From assembly GCA_022842065.1 (NCBI GenBank), contig JALHQH010000002.1, forward strand, positions 220,199-284,198: DNA of 64,000 bases, written 5' to 3'. A model generated the notes under the pieces. The model was not told where the DNA came from, did no database searches, and was given only the letters and a program-made list of their open reading frames with translations. A program made the translations under genes and the position numbers. This DNA comes from Caldilineaceae bacterium. Lineage in GTDB: Bacteria > Chloroflexota > Anaerolineae > Caldilineales > Caldilineaceae. Below are positions 1 to 7,764 of the stretch, piece by piece (position 1 is the first letter of the stretch; the number at the start of each line of letters is the position of its first letter).

Positions 1-81
1 GCCAACATGTCGCTGATTCGGGCGGATCAGGTGCCGCTTGAACGGATTCAGGAGTTGGCTGGTGTGGCTGGAGGAATATAA
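1..81 (+). CDS. C-terminal end of an unidentified protein (5' truncated by window)
   Basis: Frame 1 is open from the first base and ends at TAA 79-81, giving 26 residues that finish in ELAGVAGGI. The tail is too short to place in a family. It is followed by about 150 bases without a gene and then the first BrnT module. Whether this is a real gene end cannot be settled from 26 codons, although the frame has normal codon use and a clean stop. Confidence 0.4.
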   Translation, partial: ANMSLIRADQVPLERIQELAGVAGGI

Positions 82-175
82 GGTAGAGGAACAACGCCGA
101 GGGCTTGCACGGGGGTTCACTAAAACACCGGCCAATCACTGTGCATATCCAGTAGAATTCGCGCCGCATTTCTGC

Positions 176-181
176 TATAAT
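176..181 (+). promoter_or_regulatory. Extended -10 promoter element upstream of the first toxin-antitoxin module
   Basis: The sequence TGC-TATAAT gives a perfect -10 hexamer preceded by the TG of an extended -10. There is no good -35 at 16-18 bases upstream, which is usual for extended -10 promoters. It lies 52 bases before the toxin start codon. Confidence 0.5.
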
Positions 182-233
182 AGAGCAAAGATGCCAAATA
201 AAAGGCAGTAATGCTAGAACAGTAGATGGCGCA

Positions 234-524
234 ATGGAACTTATTTTTGAGTGGGACGTATTCAAAGCAAAATCAAATCTTCGTAAACACGGAGTTAGTT
301 TTGAGGAAGCGAAGACAGTTTTTAATGATCCGCTGCTGTTGACCTACCCTGATGATTTCCATTTTGCTAACGAAGAACGCCTGATTAGTATTGGTTACTC
401 CAGTCGACAACGATTGCTCTTGGTCGTTCATCTCGAACAGGAGCAGGGCAAGGCACTTTTGATTCGTATTATCAGCAGCCGTAGAGCAACGGCAGCAGAG
501 CGAGAAACATATGAACACAAATAA
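234..524 (+). CDS. brnT: BrnT-family toxin (DUF497)
   Basis: This 96-residue protein has the BrnT pattern: an N-terminal FEWDVFKAKSNLRKHGVSF segment (residues 5-23), an F-DP motif near residue 30, a central E-R--IG-S segment and a C-terminal IRIISSRRAT-E---YE tail. BrnT proteins are RelE-fold ribonucleases that arrest translation and are held in check by an antitoxin made from the next gene. The next frame overlaps by 14 bases (511-524), the usual toxin-first layout of brnTA. Family assignment is firm from the sequence; RNase activity is family knowledge. A second, divergent BrnT module sits at 6006-6552. Confidence 0.88.
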   Translation: MELIFEWDVFKAKSNLRKHGVSFEEAKTVFNDPLLLTYPDDFHFANEERLISIGYSSRQRLLLVVHLEQEQGKALLIRIISSRRATAAERETYEHK

Positions 525-795
525 TTCAACTACAGAACCAGAAATGCGGTCAGAATATAACTTTAGTGGGAAACAGGGAGTGCGTGGCAAATACTATCAA
601 GCATATCGCCAAGGCCATACGGTCAAAATTACGCAGGAAGATGGCACGGTGACAACTCAATATTTTACCCTCGAAGAGGGAGCAGTGTTGCTTTCACCGG
701 ATGTACGGAAATATTTTCCCGATTCGGAGAGCGTCAATGAAGCCCTGCGCGGTCTCATCAAACTGATTCCGCAAGAGCCAAAAGAAGCTGTTTAA
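511..795 (+). CDS. Putative antitoxin partner of BrnT
   Basis: A 94-residue frame that starts inside the end of brnT (ATG at 511, GAGCGAG-like ribosome site about 8 bases upstream). It contains a YNFSGKQGVRGKYY segment (residues 16-29), common in antitoxins that follow BrnT-type toxins, then a beta-rich middle. The C-terminal DSESVNEALRGLIKLIP helix has the look of a short DNA-binding or toxin-binding helix. The second module's antitoxin has a similar ending (TSEAVNEALRVL), which supports reading both as the same kind of partner. Such antitoxins normally repress their own operon. It is not a classical BrnA by eye, so I give no symbol. Confidence 0.72.
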   Translation: MNTNNSTTEPEMRSEYNFSGKQGVRGKYYQAYRQGHTVKITQEDGTVTTQYFTLEEGAVLLSPDVRKYFPDSESVNEALRGLIKLIPQEPKEAV

Positions 796-850
796 CATGC
801 CAAGTCATTGATTGTAGAACTACTACCCACGTATTTATACCAGGTATTTT

Positions 851-2119
851 ATGTCAACTAGAATATTGCATTGTGGTAAATCAACTGAAAATTACAATCT
901 TTGTATAAAGCACAGTGTTGTTGGGTTCAACAATCGCGGTCCATCTCAAGGCGACACGATCTATTTAGCTGTAAAGATCAAAAAAGATACACTGTGTGGA
1001 TTACGAGCTATACTGGGTGAACCCACAGACTTTAAACCCTGGGAGGATGCAGAAAGATATGTAAGTTGTTTTATGCTGGATCAGCTTGAGTATGCAAGTC
1101 TATTTAGCCTGAAATTTCTCTCAGATATTGGCGGGGAATATTGGCCATTGAAGTACTTACAGGGAGCAAAGCCCATCAAGGATGCTGGGGCGTTAGCAAA
1201 ATTGTCAAAGGAATTTCAGACGTTTCGATGTGGAAGTCCTCAGCTTTTTTCGGCACAGCCTTCGCATGTTGAGCAATTAACGTTTACAAGTGAAGAAGAG
1301 GACGAAGAAACAACTATTTCGGAAAGGGATATAGCTGAAATCCTTGAGGTCGTACCAGAAGAAAAAATCAATATAATGGGTACATTTCAGACTGTGAATT
1401 TCAAGAATGAAACAGATGAATTTCGCGGTCTCGAACCCTTGGTGAATGATAACTTTCACGATCTATTTCCGGCCTATCCTAACGCTCGAACCATTCTTAT
1501 ACCCGAAAATCGTCTCTTCATATCTTCAGGGCTTGAGGCAAGAGGTGAACGCCCCATTAGCGGAATCAAATCAATACCAGATGCACTACTTATCGTATAC
1601 AACCGACAATTTAAGACGCCAATCCAGGTCAATTTGATCGAGTACGAGTGCTATGGTGAAGCTAGAACTCGTACATCAGACAAATCTAACTATATGAATG
1701 GTCAGATCATTCCGCAGGTAATGAAATTTGCATCTTCGTTCAGTATCGTCACAGACCGACAGATACGCGAAGAGACTATCAGAAAGTGGATTGAGAAGAC
1801 GATCCAGTATGTATTTTCTACCTCTGGTCTTGAGGAGAAGTTTACCGCATGGATACGAGAGTTAGAGCCCGGTCTACCAAATGCAATGATTGCGCTTCGT
1901 ATGAATCATCTGCTCACAGAAGCATTTCGATCAAATTTGAAGATCATACTTATGATTGATGAGTTAAGCCAAGAACAGCGACATACGATCAAAAATGTGA
2001 TAGAAGCATTTAAGCTGGAAAATGGTGAACCTATTCAGTTCATTGCATATGTGGTCCGTTTAGGCCAGAAGATAAACATCATTAACCAAAGCGCTGAATA
2101 TTCTTTATCCGTGCAGTAA
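851..2119 (+). CDS. Low-G+C hypothetical protein, possible PUA/EVE-like plus nuclease-like domains
   Basis: I do not recognise this 422-residue protein with certainty. Residues 1-125 read like a small PUA/EVE/ASCH-type beta barrel (GDTIYLAVKI at about 34-43). Residues 145-165 are very acidic. The C-terminal half has PDALLIVYN, then VNLIEYECYGEARTR about 15 residues later. That spacing resembles a PD-(D/E)xK nuclease core, except that the final lysine is not evident. The rest is helical. The gene is clearly poorer in G+C than its neighbours and sits alone beside a toxin-antitoxin module, which suggests horizontal transfer. A role in restriction of foreign DNA is only an inference. Confidence 0.5.
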   Translation: MSTRILHCGKSTENYNLCIKHSVVGFNNRGPSQGDTIYLAVKIKKDTLCGLRAILGEPTDFKPWEDAERYVSCFMLDQLEYASLFSLKFLSDIGGEYWPLKYLQGAKPIKDAGALAKLSKEFQTFRCGSPQLFSAQPSHVEQLTFTSEEEDEETTISERDIAEILEVVPEEKINIMGTFQTVNFKNETDEFRGLEPLVNDNFHDLFPAYPNARTILIPENRLFISSGLEARGERPISGIKSIPDALLIVYNRQFKTPIQVNLIEYECYGEARTRTSDKSNYMNGQIIPQVMKFASSFSIVTDRQIREETIRKWIEKTIQYVFSTSGLEEKFTAWIRELEPGLPNAMIALRMNHLLTEAFRSNLKIILMIDELSQEQRHTIKNVIEAFKLENGEPIQFIAYVVRLGQKINIINQSAEYSLSVQ

Positions 2120-2220
2120 TCTACGACTTTTGCAAACATTCCATGTCATGGTAACGGAACAGAATAGTAAAGTGATAATTGCGAGCAATACAGGCCGCGC
2201 TTGACAACCAGGAGCACATC

Positions 2221-3387
2221 ATGACCCCACCCGTGCCAGTCCCCCAAGCACACGATTCGGCTCTCCTCGAACAGCTCGTTGATGGCAACACCGCCTTTGC
2301 GCTGGCACTTTACCAGCAGTTACGCAAGGCGGAGGGCAATCTCTTTTTCGCACCCTATAGTATCTCTACCGCGCTGGCCATGACCTTTGGTGGGGCGCGG
2401 GGCGAAACGGCGCGGCAGATGGCGCACGCGCTGCACTGGCTGTTGACGCAGGAGCAACTGCACCCGGCCTTTGCCCAGTTAGCGGCAAGGCTGAGTGAGA
2501 TCGCTGCCAAAGGCGCAGTTCAGCTCAACGTTGCCAACGCGCTCTGGCCCCATGTCAACTACCCGTTCTTAGCGGACTTCCTTGCGCTTACAGCGCGCTG
2601 CTATGGGGTGACGAACACGGCGGTTGACTACGGCGATGTCGAGACGGCACGGCGCACCATCAATGAGTGGGTCGCCGCCCAGACCAATAACAAGATCCAA
2701 GCGCTGATTCCCGCGGGCACCCTGAATGGGCTGACGCGTTTGCTCCTGGTCAACGCCATCTATTTCAAAGGCCAGTGGGCCCATCCGTTTGACCCAATCC
2801 TGACGCGCCCGGCGCCCTTTTGGCGGACGCCCGACCAGTCGGTCCACGTGCCCTTTATGACCAAAGAGCAGCAGTTCCTCTACACAGAAAATGCCACTGT
2901 GCAGATCGTCGGCCTCCCCTATGCCGGTGACGATCTCGTGATGCTCATTTTCTTACCGCGGACAATGGACGGGCTAGCGGCCTTCGAAGCGCTGATGACC
3001 ATGGAAACGCTCGGTCCGTGGATACAGGAGTTGACGCCAACCAAGGTGCTGGTCACGTTGCCCCGCTTCCAACTCACCGCGGCTATTCAGCTCAATGAGC
3101 AGTTGCACGCCATGGGCATGGTCGATGCCTTCAGCGATGATAAGGCGGATTTCGCGGGCATGGATGGCACGCAGATGCTGTATATTGGGGCAGTGTTGCA
3201 CCAGGCGGTGATCACCGTCAATGAAGAGGGTGCCGAAGCCGCGGGCGCCACGGCGGTTGAAATGAAAGCGCGTTCCCTTCCACCGCCGCTACCGCTCTTC
3301 CGCGCCGATCACCCCTTTGTCTTTCTGATCCTGGAGCAGAGTACCAGCACGGTGCTCTTCCTGGGCAGAGTCGTCGATCCCACTTGA
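2221..3387 (+). CDS. Serpin (family I4 serine protease inhibitor)
   Basis: A 388-residue serpin of normal length. Landmarks are NLFFAPYSISTALAM (helix B), VNAIYFKGQW (strand 3A) and the reactive-loop hinge VNEEGAEAAGATAV. Counting 17 residues from the hinge glutamate places P1 at Arg351 and P1' at Ser352, followed by LPPP; this mirrors the Arg-Ser bond of antithrombin and predicts inhibition of trypsin-like proteases. The hinge has small residues, as in inhibitory serpins. I chose ATG 2221, which has AGGAG 7-8 bases upstream, over an upstream TTG at 2179. There is no signal peptide, so it probably acts inside the cell or is released by another route. It stands alone between unrelated genes. 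Confidence 0.93.
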   Translation: MTPPVPVPQAHDSALLEQLVDGNTAFALALYQQLRKAEGNLFFAPYSISTALAMTFGGARGETARQMAHALHWLLTQEQLHPAFAQLAARLSEIAAKGAVQLNVANALWPHVNYPFLADFLALTARCYGVTNTAVDYGDVETARRTINEWVAAQTNNKIQALIPAGTLNGLTRLLLVNAIYFKGQWAHPFDPILTRPAPFWRTPDQSVHVPFMTKEQQFLYTENATVQIVGLPYAGDDLVMLIFLPRTMDGLAAFEALMTMETLGPWIQELTPTKVLVTLPRFQLTAAIQLNEQLHAMGMVDAFSDDKADFAGMDGTQMLYIGAVLHQAVITVNEEGAEAAGATAVEMKARSLPPPLPLFRADHPFVFLILEQSTSTVLFLGRVVDPT

Positions 3388-3531
3388 TCTGATGGCACCC
3401 AGTCACACAAATCAGGTAGAGGATTGTGCGGCAAGGCGACGTGGTCCGCCAGGGGGATGCGATTGCAGTCCACGGCCCACCGGAACCGCATGGGCCGTTG
3501 GCACCGGTCTCAGGAAAAAGGAAACCCAGCT

Positions 3532-4029
3532 ATGGCCCACAGTGCCCTTACTCGTGAACAGATCTTGACCTTGCTGGCTGAAGGGCCGGGGCGGATTACC
3601 GCGCTGGTCGCTCGGCTGACGCCGGCACAATTGCGGACTGCGCCCGCGCCGGAGGGGTGGTCCGCCACGGCGGTGCTGGCTCATCTGCGTGCCTGCGCTG
3701 ATGTGTGGGGCGACTGCATGGCAACCATCCTTGAGCAAGAGCAGCCGACCATTCGTGCCATCAATCCCACCACCTGGGTCGAACGAACTGATTATGCCAC
3801 CCTGGACTTTCAGCCTTCCTTTGCAGCCTTTACCACCCAGCGTGCGGCGCTCCTCGCGCGGTTGGAATCCTTACCCCCCGCCGCCTGGACCCGGTCGGCA
3901 ACGGTGACGGGCGCGGGCCGCCGGCTCGAACGGACGATGCACTTTTATGCGCAGTGGCTGGCCACCCATGAACGGTCGCATCTGAAACAATTTAAGCAGC
4001 TTACAAAGACCCTGAATCAGGTGGGATAA
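3532..4029 (+). CDS. DinB-like metal-binding four-helix protein
   Basis: A 165-residue protein with the DinB/DUF664 layout: four predicted helices, PEGWSATAVLAHLRACADVW in helix 2 carrying the first histidine, and HERSHLKQ near the C-terminus supplying two more. Together these form the typical three-histidine metal site. Members include thiol-dependent transferases and stress-induced proteins; the substrate cannot be told here. ATG 3532 has an AAAGGAAA ribosome site and starts exactly at the conserved domain. An in-frame extension to 3424 encodes basic, unlikely residues and was dropped. A long inverted repeat follows the stop. Confidence 0.8.
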   Translation: MAHSALTREQILTLLAEGPGRITALVARLTPAQLRTAPAPEGWSATAVLAHLRACADVWGDCMATILEQEQPTIRAINPTTWVERTDYATLDFQPSFAAFTTQRAALLARLESLPPAAWTRSATVTGAGRRLERTMHFYAQWLATHERSHLKQFKQLTKTLNQVG

Positions 4030-4030
4030 G

Positions 4031-4097
4031 AGCGGAGGCTGAGCTTGTCGAAGCCGCAGCGGCTGCGGCTGCGGCGTCGACAAGCTCAGCCTCCGCT
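4031..4097. repeat. 67-bp inverted repeat, probable terminator or REP-like element
   Basis: Perfect 21-bp arms (4031-4051 and 4077-4097) enclose a 25-base loop that is itself palindromic (AGCCGCAGC-G-GCTGCGGCT). The arms contain GAGCTTGTCGA, the core of a widespread dispersed bacterial repeat that also occurs inside the NACHT gene at 18536-18554. It directly follows the DinB-like gene. Confidence 0.8.
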
Positions 4098-4226
4098 ACG
4101 CCCCATACCACACTTCACCTCTTTTTCTTGAGTTGTCACCCCTTACCCTGCTATTGTATAGTTATCGCGACGCGCCGAAAGTGCGTGCGGTTTGCACTTG
4201 CATAGAGAATACGAAGGAGAGCAGCC

Positions 4227-5744
4227 ATGACCATTGCGGATAACTTTGTCACCTATGAAACGTTTGGTGCGGTGGGTGATGGGGTAACCGATGACCTGCC
4301 GGCGATCTGTGCGGCCCATGACCATGCGAATGCGCACAAGCTGCCCGTGCGCACGAAGCCCGCTGCCACCTACCACTTGGGCAGCCAGCCGCTTACCGCC
4401 ATCATCGCGACGGATACGGATTGGAACACTTCCCGCTTTACGATTGATGACACCGCGGTCGATACGGCAGCGGGGGATCACAAAGCGCCCCTTTTCACCG
4501 TGCGCTCGCAACTTGAACCGGTGACGTTGCCGATCAGGCGGCTTGGGCGCGACCAGCGGCAGAGCGATCTGCGCCCCGCCACGGCCTGTCATGTACTAGT
4601 CGAAAATGACCAGCGGCGGCTCTATATCCGCCGTGGACTCAACCAGAATGCGGGGGTGGCGCAGAATGACTGTTTTATCCTCCACTGTGATGGCTCGATC
4701 GAAGGAGACATTGATTGGGACTACGCCACGATCACGCAGCTCGACGCGCGGCCGATTGACGAAACGCCGCTGGTCATCCACGGCGGCGTCTTTACGACCT
4801 TTGCCAACCAGATGAAACAGGAAGTCGGCTATAATTACTGGGCGCGCAACATTGAGATCACCCGGTCGAATACGGAAATCGAGGGGCTGACCCACTATGT
4901 GGTGGGCGAAACCGCAGTCGGCCATCCCTATCGCGGCTTTCTCAGCGCGGAACAGTGCGCCAACATCACCCTGCGCAACTGTTTTGCTACCGGCCACAAG
5001 ATCTACGCCACGATTGGCGCGGCAGGCTTGCCGGTCAACATGGGGTCGTACGATCTCCACGCCAACCATGTGGTCAATTTGCAACTGGTCAACTGCCGCA
5101 TGAATCACATCTGCGACCGCACGCGCTGGGGTGTGATTGCCAGCAACTTCTGCAAAAACATTCTCCTCGACGGTTGCACCTTCTCGCGCATGGATACGCA
5201 CATGGGGATTTCCGGCACGTACACGATTCGCGGCTGCACCTTGGGCCATATGGGGCTTAACGCCATTGGCCGCGGTCAGTTGACCGTCGAGGATTCCACC
5301 CTCTACGGCAACGCCTTCGTCAGTTTTCGGGCCGACTATGGCAGCACTTGGGAGGGGGATCTCCACATCCGCAACTGTCGCTGGATCCCGGCCTGCGGCG
5401 AACGCACCTGGCCGTATCTGTTCAACGTCCGTAACGACGGGCTGCATGATTTTGGTTACAGCTGTGCCATGCCGCGCAACATCACCATCGACGGGCTCTT
5501 TGTCGATGATCGGAATCACCCCGCCGATTATCAGGGACTTTATTTCTTCACCGATCCAGACACTGCGAACGCTGACGGTACAGCGATTCCGCCGACAACG
5601 GCACGGCCGTTTCCCTATGAGCGTTGCCAGGAGGTACAGGTACGTGGGCTAACGACGGCCAGTGGGAAAAAGCCGCAGCTCTCACCGAATGTTGCGCTGC
5701 AGCAGAGCATCGCTGTGGTTGAGGAAAGGGCAAGTGCAGCCTAG
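4227..5744 (+). CDS. Pectate-lyase-like right-handed beta-helix protein
   Basis: A 505-residue protein that opens with YETFGAVGDGVTDDLPAI, the hallmark of the pectate lyase superfamily 3 / GH28-like fold. It continues with repeated N-ITL-NC, NILLDGCTFS, YTIRGCTLG and LTVEDSTLYGN rungs between residues 240 and 400 that build a parallel beta helix. It should bind or cleave an acidic or complex polysaccharide. No signal peptide is visible at the N-terminus, so a cytoplasmic or non-classically secreted role is likely. ATG 4227 has AAGGAGAG upstream. Substrate and catalytic residues cannot be fixed from sequence alone. Confidence 0.78.
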   Translation: MTIADNFVTYETFGAVGDGVTDDLPAICAAHDHANAHKLPVRTKPAATYHLGSQPLTAIIATDTDWNTSRFTIDDTAVDTAAGDHKAPLFTVRSQLEPVTLPIRRLGRDQRQSDLRPATACHVLVENDQRRLYIRRGLNQNAGVAQNDCFILHCDGSIEGDIDWDYATITQLDARPIDETPLVIHGGVFTTFANQMKQEVGYNYWARNIEITRSNTEIEGLTHYVVGETAVGHPYRGFLSAEQCANITLRNCFATGHKIYATIGAAGLPVNMGSYDLHANHVVNLQLVNCRMNHICDRTRWGVIASNFCKNILLDGCTFSRMDTHMGISGTYTIRGCTLGHMGLNAIGRGQLTVEDSTLYGNAFVSFRADYGSTWEGDLHIRNCRWIPACGERTWPYLFNVRNDGLHDFGYSCAMPRNITIDGLFVDDRNHPADYQGLYFFTDPDTANADGTAIPPTTARPFPYERCQEVQVRGLTTASGKKPQLSPNVALQQSIAVVEERASAA

Positions 5745-5993
5745 CATCGCACTAGGGTGCCAATCGGGACGCGTCGCTGTGAGTATAACCGGAATGCGAT
5801 ATAATCAGCGGGAATGGTCGCAGAAAGCGCATATGCCGCCACACCTTCAATGCACTTGATGCCTTCGGCTATCAAATACCGCGGCAGGTTGCTCATTAAT
5901 ATCGTGATCGGCTCCGTAGTCGCAGGCGATTTATGTTCAGCACGGCGCAGGTTGTCGCCGGTGACAACGGATGCATAATCAAGGCAAACATGA

Positions 5994-5999
5994 TATACT
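5994..5999 (+). promoter_or_regulatory. Extended -10 element immediately before the second brnT
   Basis: TGA-TATACT places a near-consensus extended -10 only six bases before the ATG at 6006. A transcript starting 6-8 bases downstream would begin at or beside the start codon. There is no Shine-Dalgarno sequence, so the message may be leaderless. Confidence 0.45.
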
Positions 6000-6005
6000 A
6001 CCGTT

Positions 6006-6293
6006 ATGAACATACGATTTTCGTGGGACAGCCAAAAAGCTATCCGCAATCGCAAAGTGCATGAAGGAGTCACGTTTGAAGAAGCAACTACCGTCTTTCG
6101 TGACCCGACAGCTTACATCTTCGACGATGATGAACATTCGGACGAAGAGTATCGCGAGTTGATGATTGGACACTCAGCCCGCAACCGATTGTTGATCGTA
6201 TCGTTTTCCGCATGTGATAATCTGATTCGTATTATTAGCGCTCGCAAAGCCGATGCGGGTGAACAAAGAGCCTATGAACATGCAAGAAGATAA
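6006..6293 (+). CDS. brnT: BrnT-family toxin (DUF497), second module
   Basis: A 95-residue BrnT-type toxin with FSWDSQKAIRNRKVHEGVTF at residues 4-23, FRDPTAYIFDD, an acidic HSDEEYRELMIG segment and the closing IRIISARKA--GE-RAYEHA. It is a clear but distant paralogue of the protein at 234-524. Its stop overlaps the antitoxin start. The missing ribosome site and the close -10 element suggest leaderless translation. The RelE-like ribonuclease role is inferred from the family. Confidence 0.88.
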   Translation: MNIRFSWDSQKAIRNRKVHEGVTFEEATTVFRDPTAYIFDDDEHSDEEYRELMIGHSARNRLLIVSFSACDNLIRIISARKADAGEQRAYEHARR

Positions 6294-6552
6294 ACGGGAA
6301 GACGCGCAATCTACTGAACTAAACGCGCACTACGACTTCGATTATAACAAAGCAAAACCGAATCGCTTCGCGGCGCGCCTTGCACAAGAACAATTGATGG
6401 TTGTGCTTGATCCGGATATGGCCGCTATCTTTCCAACCTCAGAAGCAGTAAATGAAGCGCTACGCGTGCTGGCGACCGCGGCACAGAATTTACCAAAGGC
6501 CAAGCCAAAACGACAGCGCAAAGCAACTGTTGTCCCTCGTGTACAAGAATAA
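6274..6552 (+). CDS. Putative antitoxin partner of the second BrnT
   Basis: A 92-residue basic-tailed protein overlapping brnT by 20 bases. I chose ATG 6274 because the first module's antitoxin starts at the equivalent spot (MN within the toxin's last codons); ATG 6253 or 6280 are also possible. It has an N-terminal HYDFDYNKAKPNRFAARL segment and a DMAAIFPTSEAVNEALRVLA helix like its paralogue's, then a lysine/arginine-rich tail (KAKPKRQRKA) suited to DNA contact. It is expected to neutralise the toxin and repress the operon. Confidence 0.72.
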   Translation: MNMQEDKREDAQSTELNAHYDFDYNKAKPNRFAARLAQEQLMVVLDPDMAAIFPTSEAVNEALRVLATAAQNLPKAKPKRQRKATVVPRVQE

Positions 6553-6652
6553 ATAGTGATTTCTGTAACACTGTGACTTCCTTGCAACCGTGCGCAAGAG
6601 ACTTCTGTGTGGCCGCGATGATGATGAAACCCATTAAACCAGGCATGACCCC

Positions 6653-7273
6653 ATGAACGAGCAAGATGTCCTCAAACTCTATACCTTACTGGGCGACCAC
6701 GGCGTTCAGCTCTGGCTGGATGGCGGGTGGGGCATTGATGCGCTACTCGGGCGCCAGACACGGCCGCACAAGGACTTGGATGCTTTTGTCGCCTTTGCTG
6801 ACCTCCCGACGTTGACCACGGTGCTCAGTCAACAGGGCTTTGGCTTGAAGCAGATCTGGGAAGAAAACCAATGGCTGCGCCACGTGGGCCCTGTGCCCCT
6901 GATCAGCAACCCGGCGACAGGTGACGAGATTGCCACCGCGTTTGTGTTGAATGATGCGCGCGGGCGTGAGCTGGATTGCCATGTGCTTCACATTGATGAG
7001 CACGGCTACCCAACACCGGCCTGGAGGTGTCGCCTCGCCTTTGCGCCGGATGACCTCAGCGGGCAGGGGATGATTGCGGGAGTGCCCGTGCAATGCCTTT
7101 CGGCAGCGATGCACATGGGCACCCATACGGGCTATCAGTTACAGGCGAAGGACAAGCAGGATTTGCGCCATTTACACGAACAGTTCGGCATCGCCTATCC
7201 CGCCGAACTTGCCTATCTCCGCACCGAGCCAGCCGAGGAAGATGATCATGCCACCAACGCCAGCCGCCAGTAA
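6653..7273 (+). CDS. Nucleotidyltransferase, aminoglycoside/lincosamide adenylyltransferase-like
   Basis: A 206-residue protein of the AadB/LinA-type nucleotidyltransferase group. WLDGGWGIDALLG (residues 21-33) followed by RPHKDLDAFV gives the G-G/D-x-D metal-binding active site; a later LDCHVL could give the third acidic residue. Relatives transfer AMP to small antibiotics, but many chromosomal members have unknown substrates, so resistance is not established. The gene overlaps the following SRPBCC frame, which suggests co-transcription. The 3' end is AT-poor and ordinary for the region. Confidence 0.8.
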   Translation: MNEQDVLKLYTLLGDHGVQLWLDGGWGIDALLGRQTRPHKDLDAFVAFADLPTLTTVLSQQGFGLKQIWEENQWLRHVGPVPLISNPATGDEIATAFVLNDARGRELDCHVLHIDEHGYPTPAWRCRLAFAPDDLSGQGMIAGVPVQCLSAAMHMGTHTGYQLQAKDKQDLRHLHEQFGIAYPAELAYLRTEPAEEDDHATNASRQ

Positions 7274-7712
7274 CCCTATCGTGAACAAAACGGTCACCAT
7301 TAACGCGTCAACGGCAACGGTCTGGCAGGCGTTGACCGAACCCCGCTTGATGCAACAATGGATGGCGGAAAGTGAGCTAACGATCCTCACCGATTGGACG
7401 GTAGGCAACCCGATTCTGATCCGTGGCGAGTTGCACCACCTGCCCTTTGAGAACAAAGGGGTAGTGCTACAATTTGTGCCCGAACAGTTGCTGCAATATA
7501 CCCAATTAAGCTCAATCTCAGCGTTGCCCGATCAACCCGAAAGTTATTCCGTTCTCACATTTCAGCTAGCGCCCACGGCAACGCAGACCGCGCTCACTGT
7601 CACTGTTACAAATTTCCCCACCGAAACCATCTATAAACATTTGGCCTTTTACTGGACGGTTGTCATGGAAATCTTAAAGCGCCAGATTGAAGCGCAAGGG
7701 TGGTCAAAATAA
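7248..7712 (+). CDS. SRPBCC/AHSA1-type START-domain protein
   Basis: A 154-residue protein with the Activator of Hsp90 ATPase homologue pattern: VNKTVTINASTATVWQALTEP (residues 12-32), MQQWMAES, a middle KGVVLQFVPEQLLQYT strand pair and a long C-terminal helix HLAFYWTVVMEILKRQIEA. These proteins form a cavity for hydrophobic ligands; the ligand here is unknown. ATG 7248 is preceded by GAGGAA and lies inside the end of the nucleotidyltransferase gene, so the two are translationally coupled. Its stop codon is part of the long terminator hairpin that follows. Confidence 0.82.
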   Translation: MPPTPAASNPIVNKTVTINASTATVWQALTEPRLMQQWMAESELTILTDWTVGNPILIRGELHHLPFENKGVVLQFVPEQLLQYTQLSSISALPDQPESYSVLTFQLAPTATQTALTVTVTNFPTETIYKHLAFYWTVVMEILKRQIEAQGWSK

Positions 7713-7754
7713 TTCCGGAATCTTTTGAAGATTCCGGGATTATTTTGACCACCC
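7698..7754. terminator. Bidirectional terminator-like hairpin between convergent genes
   Basis: Arms of 27 bases (7698-7724 and 7728-7754) pair with one mismatch around a 3-base loop. The stem contains the stop codon of the SRPBCC gene and has A/T runs on both sides. It lies between two convergent genes, so it can serve both strands. Confidence 0.8.
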
Positions 7755-7764
7755 TCGCTAGCCC

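Noticed and set aside
4596..5519. 307-codon minus-strand frame opposite the pectate-lyase-like gene
   Set aside because: High G+C antisense shadow; the plus-strand frame has the FGAVGDGVTDD signature and a ribosome site.
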